A stretch of 64,000 nt of DNA. Origin: Zea mays. Lineage: Eukaryota > Streptophyta > Magnoliopsida > Poales > Poaceae. The DNA is taken from contig NC_050096.1 in the NCBI RefSeq assembly GCF_902167145.1, positions 270,466,622-270,530,621 on the forward strand, read 5' to 3'. The position numbers were made by a program, and so were the translations under genes. Positions 1-11,228 of this stretch are shown piece after piece. The number at the start of each line of letters is the position of its first letter. Position 1 is the stretch's first letter. The notes beneath the pieces are model-generated. The model was not told where the DNA came from and ran no database searches. It worked only from the letters and a program-made list of their open reading frames with translations.

Positions 1-1487
1 CCAGGGGTGTCTATTACTATTAAGTCACTGGGGAATCCTATTCCCCTTATTTCCACCATTATGTTTGAACATATTTTATCTGTTTGCACCTTGCCACCAA
101 CCGAATTAATCCTCATGGGTGGCATCATTGCCTCTACTGAGATGTTATGCAATTCTACCCATGTTGCAGTGACAAATGAATGAGTTGCACCAGTATCAAA
201 TAGCACTTTCGCGGAATGAGATTCGACTGAGAACATACCTACTGCCACATCTAGTGCATCCTGGATTGCTTCGGCCTCCAAGTGGTTCACCTTTCCACGG
301 TTGTACGCTTGGTTACGATTGCCTGCTGCCGGCTGCAGTACACCTTGCCTTGCTGGAGCATTGGGGTTGGTTTGCTGCTGAGCCGTCTTCTTTGGGCACT
401 GCATCGCCCAGTGGCCCTGATCTCCACAGTGGAAACATCCTCTGCCTCCTCCTTGTGCTGGGGCTGCTTGGTTGCTCTGATTCGCTGCTGGGGCAGGAAG
501 GCGAGGTGCCTGGTTGTTCTGCTTCTGATACTGATTACCTCCCTGCTGGCTGTGCTGACGATACTGCTGCTGCTGCTGTGGGTACTGCCTCTGAAACTGC
601 TGCTGATACGGACGCTGATTCTGATTCTGATATCCCTGTGGGTGACCAGGTCTGCCTTGCTGAGATGAACTGCCTGAGAAACGTGGACGGCTGATGCCCC
701 CGGACTGGGGTCCACTCATCTTGCGCTTCCGATCTTCCATATCCTTACGCTTCTTCTCAGTCATAACTGCCCTATCGATCAGGTGCTGGAAGGTGGGAAA
801 GATGTGATTCATCAGCTGGTAATGCAGGGGATCCACCAAACCTCTCATGAACCTGTACTGCCTCTTGGCATCAGTGTTGACATCCTCGGGTGCATAACGA
901 GACAGCTGCAGAAACTTGTCTCGGTACTCACTAATAGACAGGGGTCCCTGCTTCAGAGCCAGAAACTCCTCCTTCTTCACGATCATTAGTCCCTCCGGCA
1001 CATGGTACCGACGGAAACTCTCGCTGAATTCCTCCCAAGTGATGGCTTCGGGGTCAGCATGGGTGGCGAGGTAGGACTCCCACCAGGACTGGGCTGCTCC
1101 CCTCAGCTGGCGGGGACCATACAGAACCTTCTCCCTGTCGTCACATTGGGCGGTGCGCAGTTCCCTTTCCACTGCGCGCAGCCAGTCTTCTGCATCCATG
1201 GGGTCAGCAGAATGGGCGAAGGTAGGAGGGTGCCCTCTCATGAACTCACCACGCTTATCCCGTGGCATCTGGGGCATCTGCACTTGCAATTGGGGTTGGG
1301 GTTGCTGTTGAGCCTGCTGCATGGCTGCCAGAGTCTGCCCAATGGCCTGCACTGCCTGGGTCTGCATCAAGAACATCTGCTCCACTGACATCGGGGGTGG
1401 TGGGGGAGGCTGCCTCTGATTTTCCTCCTGCTGGTCATGCTACTCCAGCTGAGCACGCCTGTTGCATCGGCGCCTGTTGTCAGACAT
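1..1487 (-). pseudogene. Element F Gag-protease, one internal stop, runs off the window
   Basis: This is the capsid/nucleocapsid polyprotein leading into a retropepsin. The frame opens at the ATG at 1487 (MSDNRRRC...). A TAG stop lies at 1442-1440, most simply a CAG-to-TAG change, and after it the same frame stays open to position 1. The middle contains a Retrotrans_gag-like region with a typical tryptophan-rich stretch (WWESYLATH) and the conserved (Y/R)xxF...L pattern. A Gln/Tyr/Pro-rich linker follows. The zinc knuckle CFHCGDQGHWAMQC (CX2CX4HX4C) is at about 437-396. The protease catalytic motif LFDTGATHSF starts near 203. ORFs called on the plus strand here are shadows of this frame. The single stop is the only lesion I see. 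Confidence 0.85.
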
Positions 1488-1779
1488 CTGTGGAAGACAT
1501 TCATACATCAGCATTGATCTTACAACCCTTCAGCATAAGAAAAGAGAATACAGAATTCTTCATGACCCTGAGTGAACAAAGAGCTTCACTGATCCTCATT
1601 CATGATTCAACACAGCTTCTCAGATAAATAAGGAAAGTAAGAGTAAATGGCTTCCCAACTAAACAACTGACTTCATTAATATTACTAGCTAAGCCGAACT
1701 GCAGGGGAAACCCGCAGGTTGGCAACAGTCATTACAAAGATTCAAATCCAGCACAAGTTCATCATAACAAGCATGCAAA

Positions 1780-1841
1780 CAACTGATAAGCAAACTAAAC
1801 TAAATGGAAGCAACTGATAAGCAAACTAAACTGACTACCTA
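1780..1841. repeat. 31-bp tandem duplication in the F spacer
   Basis: CAACTGATAAGCAAACTAAAC occurs at about 1780 and again at about 1811, a period of 31 bp. It lies in the roughly 400-bp non-coding spacer (1488-1891) between the upstream ORF and gag of element F. Nothing else is seen in that spacer. Confidence 0.7.
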
Positions 1842-1891
1842 AGACTGAGACATCTGACTTAAGAATTATTACAAACTCCGACGCTAACGAT

Positions 1892-2896
1892 CTAAGGATC
1901 CAGATCTATCCTGGTCTTATAGACAGGGGAACCATAAGTGTGGTGACCACGTGGCGGTGAGCGGTATGGGTGCTGAGTCCCAACAGGTGCGGGAGAACCA
2001 CCCTCCTGGTGGTGGCGCTCTGCCAACTCAGCACGCAACTCCGCAATCTCCGTTCGAGCCCTGCTTAGCTCGTCCAGAGAGTGATCCAGCTCAGTGTTAA
2101 GCACTGCGACTAGGTTGACTGTGCTGCTCAACCTAGGGTTAGCCTCACCAACAGGTGAGACAACCACACTCTCTGTGCTGCCAGTAGGGCGGCGGGGGTA
2201 GTACCGAAGGTTAAGACCGTCGGCCACCCCACCGAACAAAGAACAGTACTGGGAGAGTGCACGCCGTGCTGCATCCTGCATAGCCGCCTCTGCAGTGTCC
2301 CTCTCGGAGATGGAATAGTGCTCCGAAACGGCCTCCGCACCCCGGAGGTCATCCTCCGGACGGCGAACTAGGCAGGTAGCCTCCCAGCGGTCCGGGTACC
2401 TCCCGCGACTGTGCTGGAAGACTACACAACGATACTCGATCGACCAGGTGTGCCGGTCGAAAGCCTGGCGCAGCAAGGTGTCGAGTGCGTCGTGGAAGTG
2501 ACAACCGCGAGCGGCGTCACGGGTCATGGGTCGGGCGACCCATCCTTCCGCCTCCTACGGCTCAGAGGACTCCGTGCTGTGGTCTGAGTCGTCGTCGTCG
2601 GGGTCTCCTCCAGGATCTCCAACAGCCGGGGCGTCCCGCGGTGGAACAAGGGGCGCCTCCAGCTGGGCGACAGAGGAACGGGGCCTCACGGTCTCCACCT
2701 CCTGCTGGGGTGAGGAGGAAGAGCCCTGCTGCTCTCCGTGCTGGCGCCGGCGTTCCTGCTCCTCACGCAGGCGGTGGTGCAGCCTCTCCAGGTGACTCGA
2801 CTGTCCGGACACTGTGCGGTGCAGAGGACGCTCCGCAAGTCGAGACGGCAGGAAAGGAATCACCGACTTACGTGCAGTGTGTCTAAGACGAGCCAT
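1892..2896 (-). pseudogene. Element F upstream ORF with histone-H3-tail-like N-terminus, one internal stop
   Basis: A 335-codon frame (including its stop) lies between the 5' LTR and gag. It starts at the ATG at 2896 and reads through a TAG at about 2557-2555, in the same frame on both sides, to the stop at 1892. The first residues are M-ARLRHTARKS. Histone H3 begins ARTKQTARKS, so seven of ten positions agree, including T6, A7, R8, K9 and S10. Next come an Arg/Glu-rich, probably helical stretch (HHRLREEQERRRQHGEQ), an acidic Asp/Ser-rich linker (DDDDSDHSTESS), a globular-looking middle, a likely coiled coil (ELSRARTEIAELRAELAERH) and a Tyr/Pro/Gly-rich tail. I recognise no catalytic domain. 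An extra ORF upstream of gag is not part of the standard Gypsy layout, and its function is unknown. Confidence 0.7.
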
Positions 2897-3135
2897 CTAC
2901 AAAAGACACCGTAAGCATAAGAGTAAGAGCAGAACTAATATGACAAGTGAATAAACCAAAGACAGAATAAGATAAAAATTTTAACAAGGTATTGTATAGA
3001 TAGATAGTAAAATATAGGGTTGGTCGAGGTGACCGACTTTTTGAAGTAACATCAGATGTCAAGGTGAGGGGGAGTGTCAATAGTCCTTAGTACGACCAGT
3101 GCTACTCTAGGTCAGCGGTCCTACAGTCAGCATGG

Positions 3136-3147
3136 GCTCTGATACCA
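3136..3147 (-). other. Primer-binding site of element F
   Basis: The minus strand reads TGGTATCAGAGC, the classic complement of the 3' end of initiator Met-tRNA, four nucleotides after the 5' LTR end at 3152. It fixes F as minus-oriented. The leader from here to the upstream ORF (2897-3135) holds no gene. Confidence 0.9.
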
Positions 3148-3151
3148 CTTA

Positions 3152-6100
3152 TGTCACACCCGGTTTTAGAAGGCAAACCGAATGCGAACTGTGTACGTGC
3201 CAGGATCAGAACTCACGTACACAGCGATTACATAAATGAACATCATCACACAATGCTCGAATAATAACATAAAAGAGTACTTATTACATCATAGAGTCAT
3301 AGACATCCACATAGTCATTGTCTTAACAGTTAAATCAAAGTGCTAGCGAAACGCAGTAATGATAAAGCCTCCACAGGCAGCTGACTGGGGGTTGCCGCCA
3401 ACCCACCCCTAGAATTCATCGTAGTCTTGAAACTCCTGGAAGTCTCCTTCCACGGCTTCGCCTTCTCCCGAGCAGTGGTTGCAATGTGGACAACCTGGTG
3501 TTTTGTGGTAAAGCAAGGATGAGTACACATCAACGTACTCAGCAAATGTCCCGTTTGGCTGAGGTGGACTAGCTTTATGTGGGGTTAGGCTCAAGCAGTT
3601 GCTTTTAGTTGGTCAGGTATTTATCATTAGTAGAAGCCAGATTTTAGCATTAACCAACCCGTAAACCATTTCCTCGTCGAGGAACAGCATCATCATAGTC
3701 GAACCAAAACCATATCATAATCATTGTATCTCGAACCATCTGTATCTCTAATCAAAGAGGATCCCAAGGCCGCTCTTAACCGTGAGCACGGCTGATATAC
3801 CAGTTTCACTACCCTCTGCAGAGGTTGCACACTTTACCCATGAGTCATGATTCCCTTTCTACCCGGGGAGAGCTAATCCCCATTGACCACTACCTAGGTG
3901 GTCCGGCAGGGCATCACTACGTAGCTTTTACAAAGATTCCCTAGAGATCATAGCTGCCCGTTAGGTTTCTCCAGTTTGATAAACACAGTACCCCTCCCCG
4001 CAGGAGAGTGACTAACAAAGAGCAAAACGAAAGAACCTCGGCACTCAGCCTCGGCAGAGCAAGCACTGTGCCTGGACCCCATTGACGGCACGACGGCTAA
4101 GCAACTACACCTCTAGTTCATCTAATTAGTCAGCTAAGGGCATCCCATTTCACCCTCATGGTTGCACTGTTATCCCGGGTGGTCTCTCAACGAACCAGTC
4201 CTTACGGAGAGGTACTCAGGAAACAGCCTGAGCCCCCTAGAGTATCACAAGATCATCAACATCATCAGGATAACAGTATCATAAATAGTCACATCATGTT
4301 CATTGATTATGTTAAAGCAATAGCAAAGTGCTAACCATAATAGCCCATAAGGTCATCAAGGATAAAGTAAAATGTAAAGCTAGTCAATCCTTAGGTTTCG
4401 AGTAAGTAGTGCGGGGTAGTAAGTTATAAATGAATAGGACATAATGGGACAGAGGACACTTGTCTTCACCAAACTGCTGCTCAGGGACTTCCTCTGCAAC
4501 TGCCTCGGGAAACACAGACTGCTCGTTGTCTACGTAAAGCAATCATTCACACTATGCACTTGGGAAAATAACAACAAAAACAATATACCAAACATATGCA
4601 GCAGAGAGAGGTCACAAGTTCATACTTGAAAAGGGATAGGCACTCTAGTGTTCCCTAGGTCTGGGGTAGAGGACTATACAAAGTGATTCATCATCCACTA
4701 ATCAAGTTTAAGCCAGTGGTGGGATTAAATAATTGTCTGGTTTAAGTTCCTAAACTTAAGTGTTTGAGTCCATAAACTTAAGTGCTCCAACTTTTATTAA
4801 AGTCTACTATCTTTTATTTATCTCAAATGGGGTTCCCATAACCTTATCTTTATCCTAATGATTAACCATTAATTGGGGCATGGGAACAGCAGGGAAACAT
4901 TGCATAAACAGATAGATAATAATATTATGAACATTTTGCAATTTGAAGCACCTAATTTGGAGTTCATATGGCAAAGTTATGAATTTTACAAGTTTAGGGG
5001 TTAAAATTATACCCTAAGGACTTATTTTGAACTAAATAAAAGGGCCAGGGACTTAACTGCGAGAAACCAGGGACGGCGGGCGCAATTTCCAGAAACCAGG
5101 GGGGTTCTTTAAGAAAACGCGCGGGCGAAGGGGTATCGGGCGCCTACAGCCGTTGGATCTCAGATCTACGGCCAGGATTAGATTCCTGCGGGCGGGCGCG
5201 CGGGCGCGCGGCGGCGGGAGCGGCTGACAGGCGGGGCCAGGCGGACAGCGCGGGCGCGGGCGACTGGCAGGCGGGACCGGGCGGGCAGCGCGGGCGCGCG
5301 GGCGACTGGGAGGTGGGGCCTAACGGGCAGAGGGACGGGGTGAGGGGGCAGTGGGCCTGGGCCGCTGGATCTCTGGCGGACGGCCAGGATTAGGTCCGGG
5401 CGAGTTGAACCAGGGCCGCCCGATCTGGGCTGAACGGCGGAGATCGGATGGGCGGCCTGGGTCTTCCCTACGGCTAGCTGGGCGGCGGCGCTCGTCCCCG
5501 CGGCGGAGGGCTCACCGGAGACGAGGGGCGCGGGCGATTGGCGGCGCTCTGGGGCAATCCGAGTGGTCGGGGAGGCTAGGGAGGGCACGGGGACTCCATT
5601 GGTGGGGTCTGGGTCAGGGCAGAGGCACCGGAGGGGGGCGGTTCACGGCGGGGCGGCTCGGCGGCGGGGTTACTCTACTCCGGCGAGCAATCAACCGTAA
5701 CAGAGAGCAAAACAAAGGGCGATAGGGGCGGGAGAGGTCCCTTACCTCAAGGCGGGCTCCGGGGACTCCTCGGCGGCGACAGAGACGCGACGGGGACCCG
5801 GGTCGACGGTGGCGGCTGCACGGCGGACGACGGGTGAGCGCGGGCAGAGAGAAATAGGGAGGGGAAGAGGGAATTGGGGTGCGTTCCGGGTTGCGGACGT
5901 CGGGGTGGAGCTCACCGGGGCTAGGGGCGCGGTGGAGCTCCAACGGCGACGAGGAACCGAGCTCGGGACGACGGGGTTATGGCGGCGGCGCTCTGCGTGC
6001 GCGCAGCGAGGGGGAAAGAGGGTCTGCTGGAGCGCAAATGGGGGAGAGGGTGAGGGCGAGTGGGGCTCGGGGCTCAAGTGGCCAGGGGCGGGTCAGTTCC

Positions 6101-6795
6101 GAGCTCCACGCGCGACGTGGGCGCGGGGAAGGCGGGCGCGAGCAGCTCGGCGGCGGTTACGCGGGGACGACGGGGCTGACAGCCCGGGCCCGCGACGCAG
6201 AGAGAGAGAAGAAAGCGGGTGCGGGCGCGAGAGAAGCGGGACTGACGGGTTGGGCCCACGGGCAGAGAGAGAGCGAGGGAGCGGGCGCGCGCGGGGAAGC
6301 GGCAGCGCCGACAGGTGGGGCCGGGCGAGCAGAGAGAGAAGGGGGCGGGTACGAGGAAGGCGACCGCGCCGACAGGCCGGGCCCGCTGCGCAGAGAGAGG
6401 AGGGGAGAGAGGCGCGCGCGCGAGGTGGGCTGACTGGGCCGAAAGGCCGAGGGGGGGGTAAGTGGGCTGCTTTGCCTTTTTCTTTTATTCTGAATTGTTT
6501 TTCCCTTTTCTTTTTACCTATTCTATTTGATTCAAATTCAAATGAGCCCCAAATTCAAATTAGACCTTTTGAGAATTATGCACCAAACAAAAGTGAAATC
6601 TAGGGTTCAACATGATGCAACAATTCATACTCCCTTAGGGTTTAACATAATAAACTATAACTACAAGTAAAATAAGCACTTAGCTCCTATAGAAATGAGA
6701 GAGACAAGAATTAGGAAGGATGAGAAAAGGAAGTAACACCTGAATTTGTGAATATGAGCAAAGAAATTTTATACCCCCAAATTCAGGGTGTTACA
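3152..6795 (-). repeat. 5' LTR of element F (about 3.6 kb)
   Basis: The plus strand starts TGTCACACCC and ends GGTGTTACA, giving TGT..ACA termini. The inner edge abuts the primer-binding site and the outer edge abuts GCGAG target sequence. The length is unusually large for an LTR but normal for Tekay/Del relatives. It contains no convincing gene; the ORFs called between 5178 and 6603 are by-products of a GC-rich block. The partner LTR is outside the window, so age cannot be estimated. Confidence 0.85.
5160..6460. promoter_or_regulatory. GC- and CpG-rich block inside the F LTR
   Basis: About 1.3 kb of very GC-rich, CpG-dense, purine/GCGGGCG-repeated DNA sits within an otherwise AT-balanced LTR. 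It begins about 340 bp after the LTR's 5' end on the minus strand. A similar block occurs at the equivalent place in the solo LTR at 47600-48260. The position suggests the promoter/leader part of the LTR, but I see no unambiguous TATA box, so this is inference. Confidence 0.4.
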
Positions 6796-7101
6796 GCGAG
6801 GACGCTATAATTCATTTTACCGAACCCGTCACCTTCGGGTTTTTCGGTTCTGCGCCGACCGGACGGTCCGCGCCTGAGGCTGGACGGTCCGCGCTTGGTC
6901 TCGAACGGTGCTTTCTTCCAAATCGGACAGTCCATAGTGATGACTTGCGTTTATGCAGTGTTCCTGTCTGAGGCTCACTTTGGTGTCGTGGACGGTCCGC
7001 CGCAAGGACCCAGACGGTCCGCGCTTAGTCTGTTTTTCCAAAAAGCTTCTCCTGTCCAGAATAATCTACGGTATTCCGGACAGTCGATTTAGAATAGTTG
7101 T
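6796..7101 (-). repeat. Left LTR of element E, first fragment
   Basis: Nearly collinear with the E right LTR from about 53395 to 53620, including ACCGAACCCGTCACCTTCG and several GGACGGTCCG palindromes. It is bounded by the F insertion on the left and the A insertion on the right. The last five bases (7097-7101, GTTGT) are the TSD of A. Small ORFs called here are not genes. Confidence 0.85.
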
Positions 7102-8291
7102 TGTCGGAGAGGAAAATCTCCAGTCAGGTGGCGGAACGCACCCGCCCTAAATCCTAAGATGAGGAGGGGCCTAAGCGTTTTTCCTGTCTGCTAGATGGTC
7201 GATGAACACGAGTGGACATGAGGATTTAGAGTGGTTCAGGCCGCCGAAGCGTAATACCCTACTCCACTGTCTGTGTGTTGTATTGAGTCTGTGAGCTTGA
7301 GAGAACTTGTGAGCCTGTCTGAGGGTCTGTGAGTGAACTTGTCTTGTAACGTTGTGTGCCTTCCCTTCTATAGCTCAAGGGAGGCACATACAAGGATGTT
7401 GAGCCTCGACATGTGGGCCTAGGAGCATAACGGAAGGAATACACTGTAGAAGTAACTTAATACAAGTAACGCCTGAGCAATCTCTGGGCGCCATGATGTC
7501 CGCAGTCCATGCAGTATTGATATGCGGCGACTGCTTCCTTGGTAACGTGCGAGTAATGATGAGCGTAGTGCACGCGGCAGTATGGGCATGCCGCCTGCCA
7601 AAGGAATGGACAGGTCGCCGCCTGCTAGAGGAATGGACAGGTCTCAATAAATGCTGAGGCGGCACACCGCCTGCCAGTGGAATGGACAGGCGGCGCGCCT
7701 TATCCTTAATAAATGCAGAGGCCGCGAAGCCCAGAGGCCTTACGTCAGGCTCCGCCTGTTAGCTTACGTCACGTGTAGTAGGCCACGTGGCAGCATCGGG
7801 TCTCCGCCTGGGCGGGGAGCAGAAGCGTATACGATAAGGTCCGGACACGTGTCGGCTCCGGACCCGTGCCTGGCCTTGATTAAGGCCTGGGTATTCTCTG
7901 TCCCAGAATCTAGGGACCCTGCTGTGAGCGACCTGGACCCACAGAGAGTGGTCCGGATCCCATCGTAGGGGTCCGGTTTGCGCCCGTGGAGGTCCTGGAC
8001 CTTACCCGGAGGCCCGGTCTGTATATACAGGGGTCTGGCACTTTCCCATGGGGGTCCGGACTCACTATTGATACCTTGGAGTACATCATCTTCTCTGGCC
8101 ACGTGGTGTCCCCGGAGCCATCCACGTGGTGGGGTCGAGTGCTGTTGCTGGCCTAGAGTAGTCACTCGAAGCTGGGGTGAGTCACGGCCTGGCCCCACGC
8201 ACAGCTCCTTTACCACGCGACCAAAGATAGCCGCGTGGGTACTGCGTCTTCATACAGTAGTAAGGGGTACCCTAGTTTTAGGGTACCGACA
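7102..8291 (-). repeat. Left (3') LTR of element A
   Basis: Begins TGTCGGAGAG and ends GGGTACCGACA. It pairs with the interrupted right LTR 43671-49287. The copies are similar but differ at many positions and by indels, so this insertion is clearly older than C or D. The TATA-like site of the right copy reads CTTCTATA here (one change). Repeated 'GAATGGACAG' blocks lie at about 7608-7690. Confidence 0.88.
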
Positions 8292-9065
8292 GTGGCCCCG
8301 GGCCCACCTCAGGGGAGGATGCGAGCCTACAAGTGGGGCCAAGGCTTGTACTTCGCCTCAACATGGCTTGTTTTGTGATTGGTGCGCCGTTTTAGTGCGT
8401 GTTGACGCACTCACCATAAATCCACCTTCGGTCACGCCAACTGGCATATCTGTCCCCGCGACTGACTGACCCGTGGCCCCCACACCTGGTGGTTTTGCCG
8501 GGCCACGCGTGGGGCGCCTCGATACCTCTGCATTGGTTTAAAAAATTTCCTTCTGCCTTCTGCCGTGGCCGCGAGGAGGCGCACTACCGGTGCGGGCAGC
8601 GGTTCGCCCTTTCCGCACCAGGGATCTGGCACCCAAGGAGTATGACATGTGGGTCTGGGCTCCCACGTCATAGACTGGGCTATTGTCGCTTGCGGAGGAG
8701 ATGAAGAGGCGCGCTTCCGCATGCGACGGTTCGCTCTTCAAGCGCGTGCGGCAGTTTGTTCCTTCTGCACCCGAAATCTGCCCCGCAAAGTGTATGACTT
8801 GTGGACCTGGGCCCCCGTGGCATAGACTGGGCTGCCTGGATCTAGGTGCCCATCGCGCGTGATCTCTGCGGCGATTGAGGGGCGCGCGATAGGGTTTCCT
8901 TGAGGGAGGACTCTGGCTTCCTTGTAAAAGGGTTCTCCTCCGCGTGCAGTAGTTACCCTTTCACAGTCTCTTCCAATCGACCGCGCCCTTTCGCCTTCAT
9001 GCTCCTCTGCGCCCCTTTGCCTTCGCGCTCCTCTGCTTTGCGCCGCTCTAGTTGTCACACAAGCC
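8292..9065. repeat. 3' untranslated part of element A with a ~152-bp direct repeat
   Basis: No gene is seen. Two imperfect copies of an about 80-bp segment ending CATAGACTGGGCT lie at about 8600-8681 and 8752-8833, a period of 152 bp. The segment next to the LTR (8292-8307) is the near-palindrome GTGGCCCCGGGCCCAC, where the polypurine tract would be expected. It is not a clean purine run. Confidence 0.55.
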
Positions 9066-11228
9066 ATGACTTCTCTTGGCCATCCTGAGCATTTCTAGTC
9101 TGAGGGGGCGCTCAACCTGGTGTGCAACCTGCTTGAATGGAGCGCGCCGGCACTCGCCGAAAGGATCCGCGCTGGCGCTGCTCCCCTCGGCGATCTCGCC
9201 GCCGGGGAGTTCGTGTTGTTCGTCTCCTACCTCTCTTGTGGGTTGGCGCTGCCGATCTCGCCTTTCTTCCTGCTGCTGCTGGAGGAGCTCGGGCTCTAGC
9301 TTTAGCACCTCACGCCCCACTCCATCCTCCAGGCGGCCATCTTCGTCCACCTCTGCGAGATGTTCGTGGGGGTGCCCCCCTGCACCTCCCTATTTCGCCA
9401 TTTCTTCGTGTTGGTGAAGTCTTGGTAGACTAAGGACCACCTCGGCGCCTACTACTTCCAGACAAGGTTAGATTCAGCCGTGGCCTACATCCCCACCCTC
9501 GGCGGCACAAGGTGGGAAAACTGGTGCGGCGACTGGGTGATTGCCAGCACCGAGGCCAACGACCGCCTCGTCCTGCCGAGCGACGGGCCAGCCCTCGACC
9601 GCAAGCACTGGAGGACCAAGCCATCCCTAGCGCTGGAGTTCCTGCCCGTACTGGACAGGATCAAGACCTTGGCAATCGGTGGCCTGACGTCGATGCACGT
9701 GGTCGGCGACTTCCTGAAGCGCCAGATTGCGCCGCTGCAGAGGAGGGCGCGCTTGTGTTGCTGGTTCACCGGCCCGAACGACATCGACCGGATCCAGCGC
9801 GGGCCGGGTACCGACCTATCCTGGGAAGAGCTGGAACTCCTAGTGAAGGGGATTACTAGTGAGTCCTTCATCCCTGAGTCCCTGATCCTCCCCCAGGGCA
9901 TCCCTGCGCTCTGTGACGACCCAGGGTTGAGGACGGCGATCTTGGCCACGCTGCCGACCCTCGACGAGAGTGGCGTGGCGGTTCGTCAGACCGGCGGCTG
10001 GGACCCCCACCGTGGGATCCGGATCTCTGATGCGCCGGCTGGTGGCCCCCAGCTTGCCGGCGTGGCTCCCAGCACCGATCCTGCCGTGGCCCCTAGCTCC
10101 ATGGACAGGGGCAAGGAACCTGCAAGCAGCTCCTCCGCCCCAGGTGGCACCGGGGGGTCAGAGGAAGAGAGGCGACGCCGGCTGCATTGCGCCGACGGGT
10201 CGTTTGTTTCGGACCCCCCCAGAAGCGTCAGAGGACTGCTAGCGGGGCCGAGGAGGCTGGCTCCTAGGCCCACGGCGCGCAGAGGCGCGTCAGTCCACCG
10301 CCACCACCACCATCGGGTCTGCCGCCACCACAACCACCACCACCATCGATCCCGCCGCCACCACCACCACCTGGGGGTGATCTCCCTTAGGGCACCACCA
10401 GCAGCAGCAACAACAGCAGCAGCAACAGCAACAGCAGCGGTCGTCCCGCTTCCAGGGTCGCTGGAAGGTCCAGGGCCCCAAGTAAGTGTATCCCCTTTCT
10501 TCCAAGAGTCTAGTTATCATGTTGATGGGTCTTAACCCATCCTTTGTTTTCCAGGGCTTCCTCCCCTTCTGCTCCCAAGGTCGCGCCTCCTCCGCCAGAT
10601 ACCATGCCTGCCGACGGGTCTAGCTCTCAGCAGCAGGCATCTGCTGGGAGTGGTGCCGGCGATCCGCCCCCGACTGCTACCGCTGAGACAGCACCACCAG
10701 GCTCCCATGCTCCAGCTAGGGGTCCGGCAGCAGCAGCGCCAACGCCGACGGCTACTGCAGCCTCAACGATGGCGATGTCGTCGAGTACACCGTCGGCAGA
10801 GGCGGAGGAGGTCCCAACTGCGCCCTCCCCCGCCATCGAGGGTGACGCGGGGGGCGCATCTAGCTCCATCCTGCCGCCCACTCCGGAGGAGACGAAGGTG
10901 GTTTTTGGGCGGCGGCTCCGGTCCGGCGCCGAGCCAGAAGCAACGCTAGTTCCCCTCCCCTAGGTACTGTTTCGTGCCCATCAGGCTCTTCATGAGACTA
11001 AGGCGGCGATCCTGCGGGAGTGGGAGGCGCTTGAGGCCGAGCACCAGCGCCTCAGTGACTGGCGCACCTAGCTGGAGGAGCGCACCAAGGCAGCGTCCCG
11101 CCAGTTCGCCTTCAAGCGGTCCGAGCTCGACCAGGACCGCAAGGATTACAAAAGGGACCTCCAGAAGGTGTACGCCCGAGAGCTGGAGGCGTCCTGGAGG
11201 GAGAAGAAGTTGGCCAGGAGGGAGGAGG
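9066..11228 (+). pseudogene. Element A antisense gene (PF04195-like), 5' half
   Basis: This gene runs opposite to gag-pol. The frame starts at the ATG at 9066. The region coded by 9100-9420 reads like the 'putative gypsy type transposon' domain (LTPHSILQAAIFVHLCEMF, then GVPPCTSLFRHFF) and continues in the same frame into YIPTLGGTRWENW. At least six in-frame stops, nearly all TAG, break it (for example at 9093-9095, two near 9296-9305, one near 9426). A Pro/His/Gln-rich microsatellite region follows with frame slippage. An intron with consensus ends (GTAAGT at 10482, TTTTCCAG ending at 10554) leads to a Pro/Ala/Ser-rich exon and a charged, probably coiled-coil segment. Element B inserted at 11229, and the gene resumes at 28575. 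Function is unknown. Confidence 0.75.
10296..10437. repeat. (CAC)n and (CAG/CAA)n microsatellites within the A antisense gene
   Basis: Imperfect CAC/CCA repeats at about 10297-10372 are followed by CAG/CAA repeats at about 10389-10437. In different frames they give poly-His, poly-Pro or poly-Gln. The Pro and Gln frames are the likely originals. Slippage here probably caused the frame change in the gene. Confidence 0.8.

Larger units (their letters stand above)
1..6795 (-). mobile_element. Element F: Tekay/Del-like Ty3/Gypsy retrotransposon, 5' part
   Basis: Reading on the minus strand, the order is long 5' LTR (6795 to 3152), tRNA-iMet-type primer-binding site, an upstream ORF (2896 to 1892), then gag and protease (1487 to the window edge). 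Pol and the 3' LTR lie outside the window. The outer terminus reads TGTAACACCC on the minus strand. The flanking GCGAG (6796-6800) continues into sequence found uninterrupted in the other LTR of element E near 53400, which shows that F inserted into E's LTR. Very long LTRs and a DTGA-type protease fused behind a CCHC gag fit the Tekay/Del chromovirus group. No integrase or chromodomain is visible here to prove it. Confidence 0.85.

Noticed and set aside
5809..6603. 264-codon plus-strand ORF and neighbours in the GC-rich block
   Set aside because: Composition is almost only Arg/Gly/Ala/Glu, ORFs occur in all frames together, and the stretch lies inside an LTR. Long ORFs are expected from GC-rich DNA poor in stop codons.
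8292..8307. GTGGCCCCGGGCCCAC as a clean polypurine tract of A
   Set aside because: It is palindromic rather than purine-rich, so it was noted only as the expected position of the tract.
9480..10535. His-rich C-terminus of the 351-codon frame as a metal-binding domain
   Set aside because: The stretch is a CAC/CCA microsatellite read out of the likely original (Pro/Gln) frame, and the last codons run through an intron.
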